Assembly: GCA_016719485.1 (NCBI GenBank)
Contig: JADJZB010000004.1
Span: 456,126 to 520,125, forward strand
Direction: 5' to 3'
Origin: Holophagales bacterium
GTDB taxonomy: Bacteria; Acidobacteriota; Thermoanaerobaculia; UBA5066
DNA length: 64,000 nucleotides
Shown here: piece after piece, positions 49,704 to 58,092 of the stretch
Layout: each line of letters begins with the position of its first letter
Position numbering within the stretch: position 1 is the first letter of the stretch
Made by a program: the position numbers and the translations under genes
Notes under the pieces: model-generated
What the model saw: the letters and a program-made list of their open reading frames with translations, nothing else
The model's database searches: none
What the model was told of the DNA's origin: nothing

Positions 49704-52700
49704 CGCAGGAGCTCCTTCATGCGAGGCTCGAGGACCGCGAACGCCGCCTCGAGGTCGGGAGCGAGCGCCGCGACCGCTTCGATCCGGCCCGCGCTGGCCG
49801 CCGCTTCGAGCACGCCGGCGACGGCGCTCATGGCCACGGCGCCCACGTTGGCCGAGGATCCTTTCAGGGAGTGCGCCTGCCGGCTGGCCTCGGCCGGGTC
49901 GCCCTGGCGCACCGCCTCCGCCAGCGCCGCCAGCTTCGTGGGCACGTCCTCGAGGAAGCCCCTGGTGATCTCCTCGATGAGGTCGGCGTCCCCCATGAGA
50001 CGGGTCTCGAATCCGACCCGGTCGAAGACCGGCAGGGCCTCCACTGTTGCGACCGACGGGGAGGGCGGCAGGAGGGTCGGCCCCTCCTCCGTCGGCAGCC
50101 ACTTCTCCAGGGCCGCCGCCAGCTCGGCCGGGACGATCGGCTTGGAGACGTAGTCGTCCATTCCTTCCTGCAGGCAGCGTTCCCGGTCGCCCTTCATGGC
50201 GTGGGCCGTCATGGCGATGATGGGGACTCTTCGTTTCTGCAGCCGGACCGCGTCGGAGCGGATCGTCCGCGTCGCCTCGAATCCGTCCATCACGGGCATC
50301 TGGACGTCCATGAAGACGAGGTCGTAGGGCGCGGCACGAAGGGCCTCAACCGCTTCCAGACCGTTGGCGACGGCTTCGGCCCGGTAGCCGAGCTTCTCGA
50401 GAACGCCGAGGGCCACCTGCTGGTTCGTCGCGTTGTCCTCGGCCAGCAGGATCCTGAAGCTCCGCCGCCGGGACTCGCTGAGCGAGTGTCGCGTGAGCAG
50501 GTCCGCCGCCTCGGTACGCCCCTTCTTCCGGCTTCGGCCCAGAACCGTCGCCAGGCAGTCGTGGAGCTGAGACTGCTTCACGGGTTTCGTCAGGTAGGCC
50601 GAGAACCCGATCTGCTCCAGGCGCCGGGCGTCCCCTCTGAGCCCCAGCGAGGTCATCATCACGAGGAGGGTGCCCTCGAGGAGCGGGTCCTCCTTGACGG
50701 CCCTGCCGAGCGACTCGCCGTCGGTCACCGGCATCTGCATGTCGGTGATCACGATACGGAACGGATCGCCGCTCGTGACGGCCGCGTGCAGCATCCGGAG
50801 AGCCTGGGCCGCGCTTTCGGCCTCCTCGTGCCTCACGCCCCAGGACGAGAGCTGCTCCGAGATCACGAGCCGGTTCGTGGCGTTGTCGTCCACCGCGAGG
50901 ATGCGGACGCCCTTCACGTCCGCCATCTCGATCCCCTCGCCGCGGGAGTGCTCCTGCTTGCGGAGAAACACCGAGAACCAGAACGTCGAGCCTTCGCCTT
51001 CGACGCTCGTCACGCCGATCTCGCCCCCCATCAGTCGGGCCAGCCGCCGGCAGATCGCCAGACCGAGACCGGTCCCGCCGTACTGCCGCGTCGTCGAGGC
51101 GTCGACCTGCTGGAACGCGTTGAAGAGCAGACCGAGCTTCCCTTCCGGTATCCCGATCCCGGTGTCCCGCACCTCGAAGCGCACGTCCAGCGACGACGCG
51201 GTCTCGTTGCCGGCCGCGGCCTCGACGACGACCTCTCCCTTCGGCGTGAACTTGATCGCGTTCCCGATCAGGTTCACGAGCATCTGCCGCAGGCGCCCCG
51301 GATCGCCGCGGAGGAACGTCGGCATTCCGGGGTCGATGCGGCAGACGAGCTCGAGTCCCTTGTCCTGGGCCCGAACGGCGTGCATCTCCGCGACGTCCTC
51401 GAGCAGCGTCCTGAGGTCGAAGTCGACCTCGGCGAGCTCCAGCTTCCCGGCCTCGATCTTGGAGAAGTCGAGGATGTCGTTGATCACCGCGAGGAGCGAC
51501 TCGGCGCTCGCGCGCACGACGACCGCGAACCGGCGCTGCTCGTCCGTCAGGTTGCTGTCGAGGAGGAGGCCGGTCATGCCGAGGACCCCGTTCATCGGCG
51601 TCCGGATCTCGTGGCTCATGTTCGCCAGGAACTGGCTCTTTGCGAGGCTCGCGGCCTCGGCCTCGTGGGCCATGTGGTGGGCGAGCGCGCTCGCGGCCTC
51701 AAGCCGCTCGTTCGTCTCGGCCTTCTCCTCGAGGGCCCGCTGGAGCACCTCCTCCGTGTTCTTCCTGTCGGTGATGTCACGCAGGATCCCGACGGCGTGC
51801 CACGCCCCTTCGATCCGGACGCCGGACAGGGAGAGCGCGACGGCGATCTCCCTGCCGTCCCTGCGCAGAGCCGTCAGCTCGCGGGTCTGGCCCACCGCTG
51901 CGCCCTGGCCGGTCCGCAGGAACTCCCGGTAGGCCGGCAGGTGCGCCGCGTGGAACCTCTGCGGCGCTATCAGGTCGTGGAGGTTCCGTCCCTTCACTTC
52001 CTCCGCCGTGTACCCGAGGATCCGCTCCGCAGCCGGGTTCCAGTACGACACGTTTCCGGACCCGTCCATCATCAGGATGGCGTCCTGGGCCGATTCCGTG
52101 ATCGCGTGCAGCCGGGCCTGGCTCTCGTCGAGCGCTCCGGCGGCACGCACCCGTTCCGTGTCGGCGCGCGCGCTGAGAGTCCGGAGCACGAATCCGATCC
52201 CGGCGGCACCCGCGAGGAGGAGCGCTCCCGCGACCACCGCCGCCAGCCAGGCCCGCTCCCGCACGGGCGCGAGGACCTCCGCCGCGTCGACCCGCGCCGC
52301 GAGGAACCAGGGCGAGCCCTCCACGGGCCGCACGGCCGCGATGACCGGTACGCCCCTGTAGTCCGTGCCGTCGACGACCCCGCGCGCCCCGAGGGCCGCC
52401 TTCACGATGGGAACGTCCGTCCGGGCGAGCGGCATCCGCAGGCTCAGGGCGGAGCCCCTTCTGAACCTGAGCTCGTTGAGGTACAGGGCGTCGGTTCCGT
52501 CGCGACGGACGAGGAGCGTCTCGGCCGTGAGACTGGGTGTGGGCCAGCGCGCGATGAACGGATAGAGGAACACGTTCGGATCGATGCGCAGGCCGACGAC
52601 CGCGAGCAGGGAGCTCCCCGCGTCGCCGTCGAGGACGGGCGCGAGGACCTTGAGGTAGATCTTCCCGTCCCCGTCGCTCTGGTAGAAGTCCTCCAGGACG

Positions 52701-53152
52701 ACCTCTCCTGCACGCAGCTGCGCCTCGGACGCCGGAGAGACGAACGAGATCGCCCGCTCGGGCCGGTCGGGAATGACGATCCTCTTGCGAAATCCGGAAT
52801 CGAGCAGCAGGACGGCGTCGTAGGCATAGGCCGCCTGGAATCGGCCGAGCCAGACCCTCAGAACGTCCTCGCTCCCGGCCTCGCCAGCGAAACAGGCCCG
52901 GACGAGGCGCGAAAACACCGGGTTCGCCGCGAACAGGGACGCGTCCCCGATCCGTTCCTGGCGCCACCTCGCCAGCTCGGCCGCCTTCAGGTCCACGACA
53001 GCCGTCAGCTGGCTCTCGACCTCTCGCCGGTGCGTCTGCTCGAACCCCCGGAAGTAGGCCGCTGCCGCCCAGAGGAGAGCCGCAGCGAGGCTCACGAACA
53101 GGACCGAGAAGAGAGCCTTCCTCTGTCGCCAGACCGGGGCGCGGCTGTTCAT
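49700..53152 (-). CDS. Membrane hybrid histidine kinase (sensor, PAS, HK, REC, REC, HPt)
   Basis: 1,150 residues. Two membrane helices (about 13-33 and 300-325) bound a periplasmic sensor of dCache type (about 40-295). Then come a PAS domain (about 345-460), a kinase core (H-box ANMSHEIRTPMNGVLGM, N-box LVNLIGNAIKFT, GTGLGLAICRRL), two receivers (phospho-Asp in ITDMQMP and FMDVQMP) and a C-terminal HPt domain (HSLKGSSANVGAV). This is the complete BarA/ArcB-like phosphorelay layout. The last receiver and HPt could pass phosphate to the REC-GGDEF protein whose gene overlaps the stop by four bases. The ligand is unknown. The 106 bases upstream should contain its promoter. Confidence 0.93.
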   Translation of the reverse strand: MNSRAPVWRQRKALFSVLFVSLAAALLWAAAAYFRGFEQTHRREVESQLTAVVDLKAAELARWRQERIGDASLFAANPVFSRLVRACFAGEAGSEDVLRVWLGRFQAAYAYDAVLLLDSGFRKRIVIPDRPERAISFVSPASEAQLRAGEVVLEDFYQSDGDGKIYLKVLAPVLDGDAGSSLLAVVGLRIDPNVFLYPFIARWPTPSLTAETLLVRRDGTDALYLNELRFRRGSALSLRMPLARTDVPIVKAALGARGVVDGTDYRGVPVIAAVRPVEGSPWFLAARVDAAEVLAPVRERAWLAAVVAGALLLAGAAGIGFVLRTLSARADTERVRAAGALDESQARLHAITESAQDAILMMDGSGNVSYWNPAAERILGYTAEEVKGRNLHDLIAPQRFHAAHLPAYREFLRTGQGAAVGQTRELTALRRDGREIAVALSLSGVRIEGAWHAVGILRDITDRKNTEEVLQRALEEKAETNERLEAASALAHHMAHEAEAASLAKSQFLANMSHEIRTPMNGVLGMTGLLLDSNLTDEQRRFAVVVRASAESLLAVINDILDFSKIEAGKLELAEVDFDLRTLLEDVAEMHAVRAQDKGLELVCRIDPGMPTFLRGDPGRLRQMLVNLIGNAIKFTPKGEVVVEAAAGNETASSLDVRFEVRDTGIGIPEGKLGLLFNAFQQVDASTTRQYGGTGLGLAICRRLARLMGGEIGVTSVEGEGSTFWFSVFLRKQEHSRGEGIEMADVKGVRILAVDDNATNRLVISEQLSSWGVRHEEAESAAQALRMLHAAVTSGDPFRIVITDMQMPVTDGESLGRAVKEDPLLEGTLLVMMTSLGLRGDARRLEQIGFSAYLTKPVKQSQLHDCLATVLGRSRKKGRTEAADLLTRHSLSESRRRSFRILLAEDNATNQQVALGVLEKLGYRAEAVANGLEAVEALRAAPYDLVFMDVQMPVMDGFEATRTIRSDAVRLQKRRVPIIAMTAHAMKGDRERCLQEGMDDYVSKPIVPAELAAALEKWLPTEEGPTLLPPSPSVATVEALPVFDRVGFETRLMGDADLIEEITRGFLEDVPTKLAALAEAVRQGDPAEASRQAHSLKGSSANVGAVAMSAVAGVLEAAASAGRIEAVAALAPDLEAAFAVLEPRMKELLR

Positions 53153-53258
53153 GGGACGTCCTCTCGCCGCCGCAGGCCGGAATCGGACATCGGACCGGGG
53201 CGAACGCTCGATTATGGCCCCTGCGATGACGCCGGACCCGGCCGCCGCCGACCGCCCG

Positions 53259-56138
53259 TCAGCGATCCAGGATCTCCCTCACCTTCCGTAGGAGGTCGAG
53301 CGGCTCCACCGGCTTCATCAGCAGCTCGAGGTTCTGGGCGAGCCCGCTGCGGCTCTCCAGGAACTCCGGGGAATAGCCGCTCGAGAACAGAACCCTGGTC
53401 TCCGGCGCGATCCTCCGGATCTCCTCGAAGGCCTCACTGCCGCTCTTCTTCGGCATGATCATGTCCAGCAGTACGAGCCGGATCCTGTCCCGGTTCGCCG
53501 AGAACGCCTGGACGGCATCCTGCCCATCCTCGGCCAGGACCACGTCGTAGCCGGCTTCCGAGAGGACGGTGTTCAGGAGCGCCCGGACGCTCGCTTCGTC
53601 CTCGGCAACGAGGATCGTCTCGGTTCCCCCCCTCACGGCGGCAGGGACGGGCGAAGGTTCCCGCGCCGGCTCACCGTGCTCGACCAGGGGAAGGTAGATC
53701 CTGATCACGCTTCCCGTCCCGGGTTCGCTGTAGACGCTGATGAAGCCCCTGTGCTGCTTCACGATTCCGTAGACGATGGACATGCCGAGCCCGGTGCCCT
53801 TGCCCGTCGGCTTCGTCGTGAAAAAGGGTTCGAACACCCGCTTCTGCGTCTCCTGGTCCATCCCGCACCCGGTGTCCGAGACGGTCAGGACGGCGTAGCG
53901 ACCCGCGGCGCCCCACCCGTGGGCGGCCACGAAGGACTCGTCGAGGACCTGGTGGCCCGTCTCGACCGTCACGAGGCCTCCCCGGGGCATCGCGTCGCGG
54001 GCATTCGTGACGAGGTTGATCAGGACCTGCTCGATCTGGCCGCTGTCGACGAACACCGGAAGGTCGGCGTCGTTCGACACCGACCTCAGGCGCACGTCCT
54101 CTCCGATGACCCGGACGAGGAGCTTCTGGACCCGCTGCACGATGTCGTTGAGGTTCGCCGCCTTCGGGGACGTCACCTGCTTGCGGCTGAATGCCAGGAG
54201 GGCCCGCGTGAGCTGGGCGGCCCTCTCCGCGGCCGAGGTGACCTGCCCGAGCCTCTCCAGCTGCTTCTCGTCACCCTTCATGCCCGCCCTGAGGAGGTGA
54301 CAGTAGCCGAGGATCACGGAGAGGATGTTGTTGAAGTCGTGCGCCACGCCGCCCGCGAGCTGCCCGACGGCTTCCATCTTCTGCGCCTGGAGCAGCTGGC
54401 CTTCGAGCCGTCTCTCTTCCGAGACGTCCCGCATGACGCTCGCGACCCCGGTCACCCTGTCGCCCTCGACGATCGGGGTGTAACGGACCGCGTGGTCCCG
54501 TAGCCCCTTCTGCGGGTAGGTCGCCTGCAGCTCGAAAGCGCGCTCCTCGCCCGCCAGGCACTGGTCGAGGTGCGGCTTCAGCCGAAGGAAGACGTCGTCG
54601 CCCAGCACCTGCTCGACGGTGTGGCCTACGACTCTCTCCAGCGGGATCCCCACGAACGACAGGAACGCCTCGTTCGCCAGGACGTAGCGGTACGCGGCGT
54701 CCAGCACGCAGATCATGTCCGTCGAGCTCTCTATGGCCTTGCGGTACTCGAGGAGCCTCATCTCGGCGTTCCGGCGGTCCGTGATGTCCTCGAACACCCC
54801 GAGGACGCCGTAGACCTCTCCGGCATCGTTGGTCAGGGGCACCTTGGAGGTGTCGAGCCAGGTCGTCGTTCCGTCGGGCCGGCGCTGCGTCTCCACGATG
54901 TGGAGCTTCGGCCGCTTCCGGTCCATGACCTCCCGGTCGTCGGCGCGGTACGCCTCGGCCTCCTCGCGACTCCACGGCAGGTCGAAGTCGGTCCGGCCCA
55001 CGATGCCCGCGGGATCGTCCAGACCGGCCCTGAGGGCCATCTGCCGGTTGCCGCCGAGGTAGACGCTGTCGAGGTCCTTCCAGAAGACCGACTGCGGAAT
55101 CGCGTCGACCACGGAGGCCAGCATGTTGCGGCTCCGGCGGAGCTCCTCCTCGGCCCGCTCCCGGTCCCGTATCTCCCCGAGAAGCGTCTCGTTGGAACGC
55201 GCGAGCTCGGCCGTCCGTTCCTCGACGCGCCGTTCGACTTCCGCGTAGGCCCGGCGCAGCTCGCCCTGGGTCCGTTCGAGAATCGCCTTCTCTTCCCCGA
55301 GCGCACGGTTGACGACGCGGAGCTGCTCGGGGCTCGGCAGCGCGAGGATCCTCGGCAGGATCGGCCAGAGGATGACGGCCGTCGCCAGGGACGCCACGGC
55401 GCAGAGGGCGTCCACGGTGGCCTGCCACCAGCCCACGGGCCACCAGAGGCCGATGACGTGGACGAAGTGGGTCGCCCCGCACGCCAGGATGAACGCGCCG
55501 AAGAGGACGAGGATCCACGAGAAGGGGAGGTCCTTTCGCCTGACCTTGAAGACCACCAGGAACACGGGAATCGACGCGTAGGAGACGGCGATCACCCCGT
55601 TGGCGATCGCCATCACCATCATGAGGGCCGGGGTCATCGTTCCGGGTAGCGCACCGCGAATCTCCGCTCCAGAGGCCATCGCCAGCATCGGGACGACGAT
55701 GAGCACGGCGAGCGCCGCCGCCGGCGCAAGGACCCGCGGCAGCAGCTCCAGGCCCTGCCTCCAGGCCGGTTTCGGCGCGACGAACGCCTCCGTGGGCGCG
55801 CGACGCAGACGGAGGCTGTTCGTGATGACGAAGATCGAGCTGAACGCCATCGCTCCCGCCGCCACCATCGGGCTGAGGAGACCGTAGGCCGCGACGGGTA
55901 TCAGGGCGACGTTGTAGAAGAGCGCCCAGACGAGGTTCTGGTGAACGGTCTGGAGGGACGCGCGGGACAGGACGATCGCGCGCCCCACCCCTCGCAGGTC
56001 GCCGCTCATCAGCGTGACGCCCGCGGCCTCCATCGCGACGTCCGTTCCGGTGCCGAGCGCGATGCCGACGTCGGCCTGCGCCAGCGCGGGCGCGTCGTTG
56101 ATGCCGTCACCCACCATCACGACGACGGGCGGCGGCAC
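53259..56138 (-). CDS. Copper-ATPase C-terminus fused to ethylene-receptor-like sensor kinase (3' part of split gene)
   Basis: 959 residues as read from a GTG at 56138, but that is almost surely not a true start. Residues 9-120 are the end of a P1B ATPase (VGDGINDAPALAQADVGIAL, then the last helices with YN and MAFSS). Residues about 165-265 are a three-helix ethylene-binding domain: SYASIP (Tyr187, Pro191), the 28-residue spacing of ETR1, then CGATH (Cys220, His224), the Cu(I) ligands. Asp25 of ETR1 is Asn here (Asn180). Two PAS domains, an HK4-type kinase (AGGVAHDFNNILSVILGY) and a C-terminal receiver (VLLDMIMPKKSG) follow. It joins the upstream ATPase frame if one base is removed near 56140. 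Confidence 0.85.
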   Translation of the reverse strand: MPPPVVVMVGDGINDAPALAQADVGIALGTGTDVAMEAAGVTLMSGDLRGVGRAIVLSRASLQTVHQNLVWALFYNVALIPVAAYGLLSPMVAAGAMAFSSIFVITNSLRLRRAPTEAFVAPKPAWRQGLELLPRVLAPAAALAVLIVVPMLAMASGAEIRGALPGTMTPALMMVMAIANGVIAVSYASIPVFLVVFKVRRKDLPFSWILVLFGAFILACGATHFVHVIGLWWPVGWWQATVDALCAVASLATAVILWPILPRILALPSPEQLRVVNRALGEEKAILERTQGELRRAYAEVERRVEERTAELARSNETLLGEIRDRERAEEELRRSRNMLASVVDAIPQSVFWKDLDSVYLGGNRQMALRAGLDDPAGIVGRTDFDLPWSREEAEAYRADDREVMDRKRPKLHIVETQRRPDGTTTWLDTSKVPLTNDAGEVYGVLGVFEDITDRRNAEMRLLEYRKAIESSTDMICVLDAAYRYVLANEAFLSFVGIPLERVVGHTVEQVLGDDVFLRLKPHLDQCLAGEERAFELQATYPQKGLRDHAVRYTPIVEGDRVTGVASVMRDVSEERRLEGQLLQAQKMEAVGQLAGGVAHDFNNILSVILGYCHLLRAGMKGDEKQLERLGQVTSAAERAAQLTRALLAFSRKQVTSPKAANLNDIVQRVQKLLVRVIGEDVRLRSVSNDADLPVFVDSGQIEQVLINLVTNARDAMPRGGLVTVETGHQVLDESFVAAHGWGAAGRYAVLTVSDTGCGMDQETQKRVFEPFFTTKPTGKGTGLGMSIVYGIVKQHRGFISVYSEPGTGSVIRIYLPLVEHGEPAREPSPVPAAVRGGTETILVAEDEASVRALLNTVLSEAGYDVVLAEDGQDAVQAFSANRDRIRLVLLDMIMPKKSGSEAFEEIRRIAPETRVLFSSGYSPEFLESRSGLAQNLELLMKPVEPLDLLRKVREILDR

Positions 56139-58065
56139 GCCCGGCGGCCGGGCTGGCGTTCCGCAGGTTCCGGATCGCTTCGGCCTTCTCCTCCGGCCGG
56201 ACCTCGGCGCGGACGCGGGTTATGCCGACCTCGCGAGCGATCGCCTCGGCGGTCCGGAGGTTGTCGCCCGTCAGCATCACGACGTCGAGGCCGAGGAGGA
56301 AGAGCTCCTCGACGGCCTCTCGGGCTTCCGGCTTGACGGCATCCGCGACCGCGACGATCCCCATCGGCTCCGCCGGACCGTCGCCGCCCGCCGGCGTGGC
56401 GGCGACGATCATCGCGGTCTTCCCCTCGGCCTGGAGGCGGTCGACTTCGGCCTCGACGACCTCGAGGGCGACTCCCTCGCTGCGCATCAGCCAGGCCGTC
56501 CCGACGAGGACCACCCGGCCCTCCACGTGCGCGCAGATCCCCGAGCCGCTCACCGCGCGGACCTCTCGCGGCCACGCGAGCGCGAGGCCCCGGCCGGCCC
56601 CGGCCCGCGCCAGCGCCCGGCCGACGGGGTGTTCCGACCCCTGCTCGGCGCTCGCCGCCAGCCGCAGCACCTCCGCCTCCTCGCCGGCCCGGCAGGCGAG
56701 GACGTCCGTCAGCGCGGGCTCGCCCCGGGTCAGCGTCCCGGTCTTGTCGAAGACGACGACCGTCGCCATTCCGACTCGCTCGAGCGCCTCGCCCGTCCGG
56801 AAGAGGATCCCGCGCGAGGCGCCCCTCGCCGTCCCGACGAGCACGGCCATCGGCGTCGCCAGCCCGATCGCGCAGGGGCAGGCGATGATGAGGACGGCGA
56901 CGGCGTTCATCAGCGCGCTCGAAAGGTCGATGCGCGCGACGGCGAGCCAGAGGAACAGCGTGGCGCACGCGGCCGCCAGGACGAGCGGGACGAAAACCCG
57001 GCCGACGTCGTCGGCGACCTTCTGGATCGGCGCCTTCCGCGCCTGCGCGTCTGCGACGAGCCGGACGATTCGCGCGAGCGTCGCGTCGGCGCCGACCCGC
57101 GAGACCTCGACGCGGACGAAGCCATCCCGGTTGACGGTCGCGCCGATCACCTCGTCGCCCGGCCCCCGGGTGACGGGCATCGACTCGCCGTTGACCATGG
57201 ACTCGTCGAAGGCGGAGCGCCCCTCGAGGATGCGGCCGTCGAGCGGCACTCTCTCCCCGGGCCGGACGACGAAGACCTCTCCGGTGCGGACCTTCTCGAC
57301 AGGCACCTCGACTTCCACGCCGTCGCGGACGACCGTCGCCAGGACGGGGCTCAGGTCGAGAAGCGCGTGGAGCGCCGCCGAGGCCCTCCCCCGCGCACGC
57401 GCCTCGAGGAACTTGCCGAGCGTGACGAGCGTGACGATCGCCGCCCCGGTCTCGAAATAGACACCGGTGCCCGGGAAGACGCCCAGGACGACACCGACGC
57501 TCGAGCCCCAGGCGACGGTGGAGCCGAGCGCGACGAGGACGTCCATGTTCGAGGTACCCGACCTCAGGCTCCGCCACGACCGCGCGTAGAACGGCCCGCC
57601 GACGACGATCTGGACGATCGTCGCCGCGACGAGCATCGCGAGCTGGTCGTGCGGGAACGCGGGGAGCCCGAAATCGCGCCCCATGCCGTAGACGACGAGA
57701 GGTGCCGTCAGCAGAAGCCCGAGGACGAGGCGCCGCGACGGGGCACCGGACTCATCGATGGCGGCTGTGCCCGTCCGGCCGTCAGGATCCGCCATCCCTT
57801 CCGGCCCCGCGACACCGAAACCCGCCTTCCTGACGCAGGCCACGACCCGGCCGGTATCGATCCTGTCGGGATCGAAGTCCACGTGCAGCGTTTCGGTGGC
57901 GACACTGACGCTGGCGAAGTGGACGCCGGGGAGCTTCGACACCTTCCACTCGATCAGCCCGGCGCAGCTCGCACACGTCATTCCCGTCACGGGCAGGACC
58001 ACGGTGGAGCGGGGCAACGCCGTGAGGGGATCGACCGATGCCGGGACGTGGAGGGCGCCTTTCAC
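56107..58065 (-). CDS. copA: Cu(I) P1B-type ATPase (5' part of split gene)
   Basis: 652 residues from a GTG at 58065, with the last ten or so residues out of frame. One metal-binding domain has MTCASC (Cys31, Cys34), then membrane helices. The actuator domain reads DESMVNGESMPV (TGE-like). The transport motif is ACPCAIGLATP (Cys396, Cys398), the phosphorylated Asp440 is in DKTGTLT, and SEHPVG and MLTGDN complete the nucleotide domain. CPC plus MTCASC is the signature for Cu(I) or Ag(I). The hinge GDGxxND and the last two helices are found only in the next frame, so this piece alone cannot work. Export of copper, or delivery of copper to the fused sensor, is likely. Confidence 0.9.
   Translation of the reverse strand: MKGALHVPASVDPLTALPRSTVVLPVTGMTCASCAGLIEWKVSKLPGVHFASVSVATETLHVDFDPDRIDTGRVVACVRKAGFGVAGPEGMADPDGRTGTAAIDESGAPSRRLVLGLLLTAPLVVYGMGRDFGLPAFPHDQLAMLVAATIVQIVVGGPFYARSWRSLRSGTSNMDVLVALGSTVAWGSSVGVVLGVFPGTGVYFETGAAIVTLVTLGKFLEARARGRASAALHALLDLSPVLATVVRDGVEVEVPVEKVRTGEVFVVRPGERVPLDGRILEGRSAFDESMVNGESMPVTRGPGDEVIGATVNRDGFVRVEVSRVGADATLARIVRLVADAQARKAPIQKVADDVGRVFVPLVLAAACATLFLWLAVARIDLSSALMNAVAVLIIACPCAIGLATPMAVLVGTARGASRGILFRTGEALERVGMATVVVFDKTGTLTRGEPALTDVLACRAGEEAEVLRLAASAEQGSEHPVGRALARAGAGRGLALAWPREVRAVSGSGICAHVEGRVVLVGTAWLMRSEGVALEVVEAEVDRLQAEGKTAMIVAATPAGGDGPAEPMGIVAVADAVKPEAREAVEELFLLGLDVVMLTGDNLRTAEAIAREVGITRVRAEVRPEEKAEAIRNLRNASPAAGRAAARRRDGG
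56139..56142 (-). other. Apparent single-base frameshift joining copper ATPase and sensor kinase
   Basis: On the minus strand the ATPase frame reads ...AAG (codon GGG at 56142-56140) and then continues out of frame to a stop at 56107. Removing one G gives AAG-VPPPVVVMVGDG, which restores the invariant hinge motif GDGxxND without loss. Because that motif is essential for all P-type ATPases, the two frames must belong to one protein. Possible causes are a sequence error in the G run, a +1 frameshift in translation, or a recent mutation. Confidence 0.8.
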
Positions 58066-58092
58066 CGCGTTGCCCCGCCGTGGTCCCGCGAG

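Noticed and set aside
49871..53458. 1,195-residue plus-strand frame opposite the hybrid kinase
   Set aside because: Composition is typical of antisense shadow, while the minus strand encodes a complete phosphorelay kinase.
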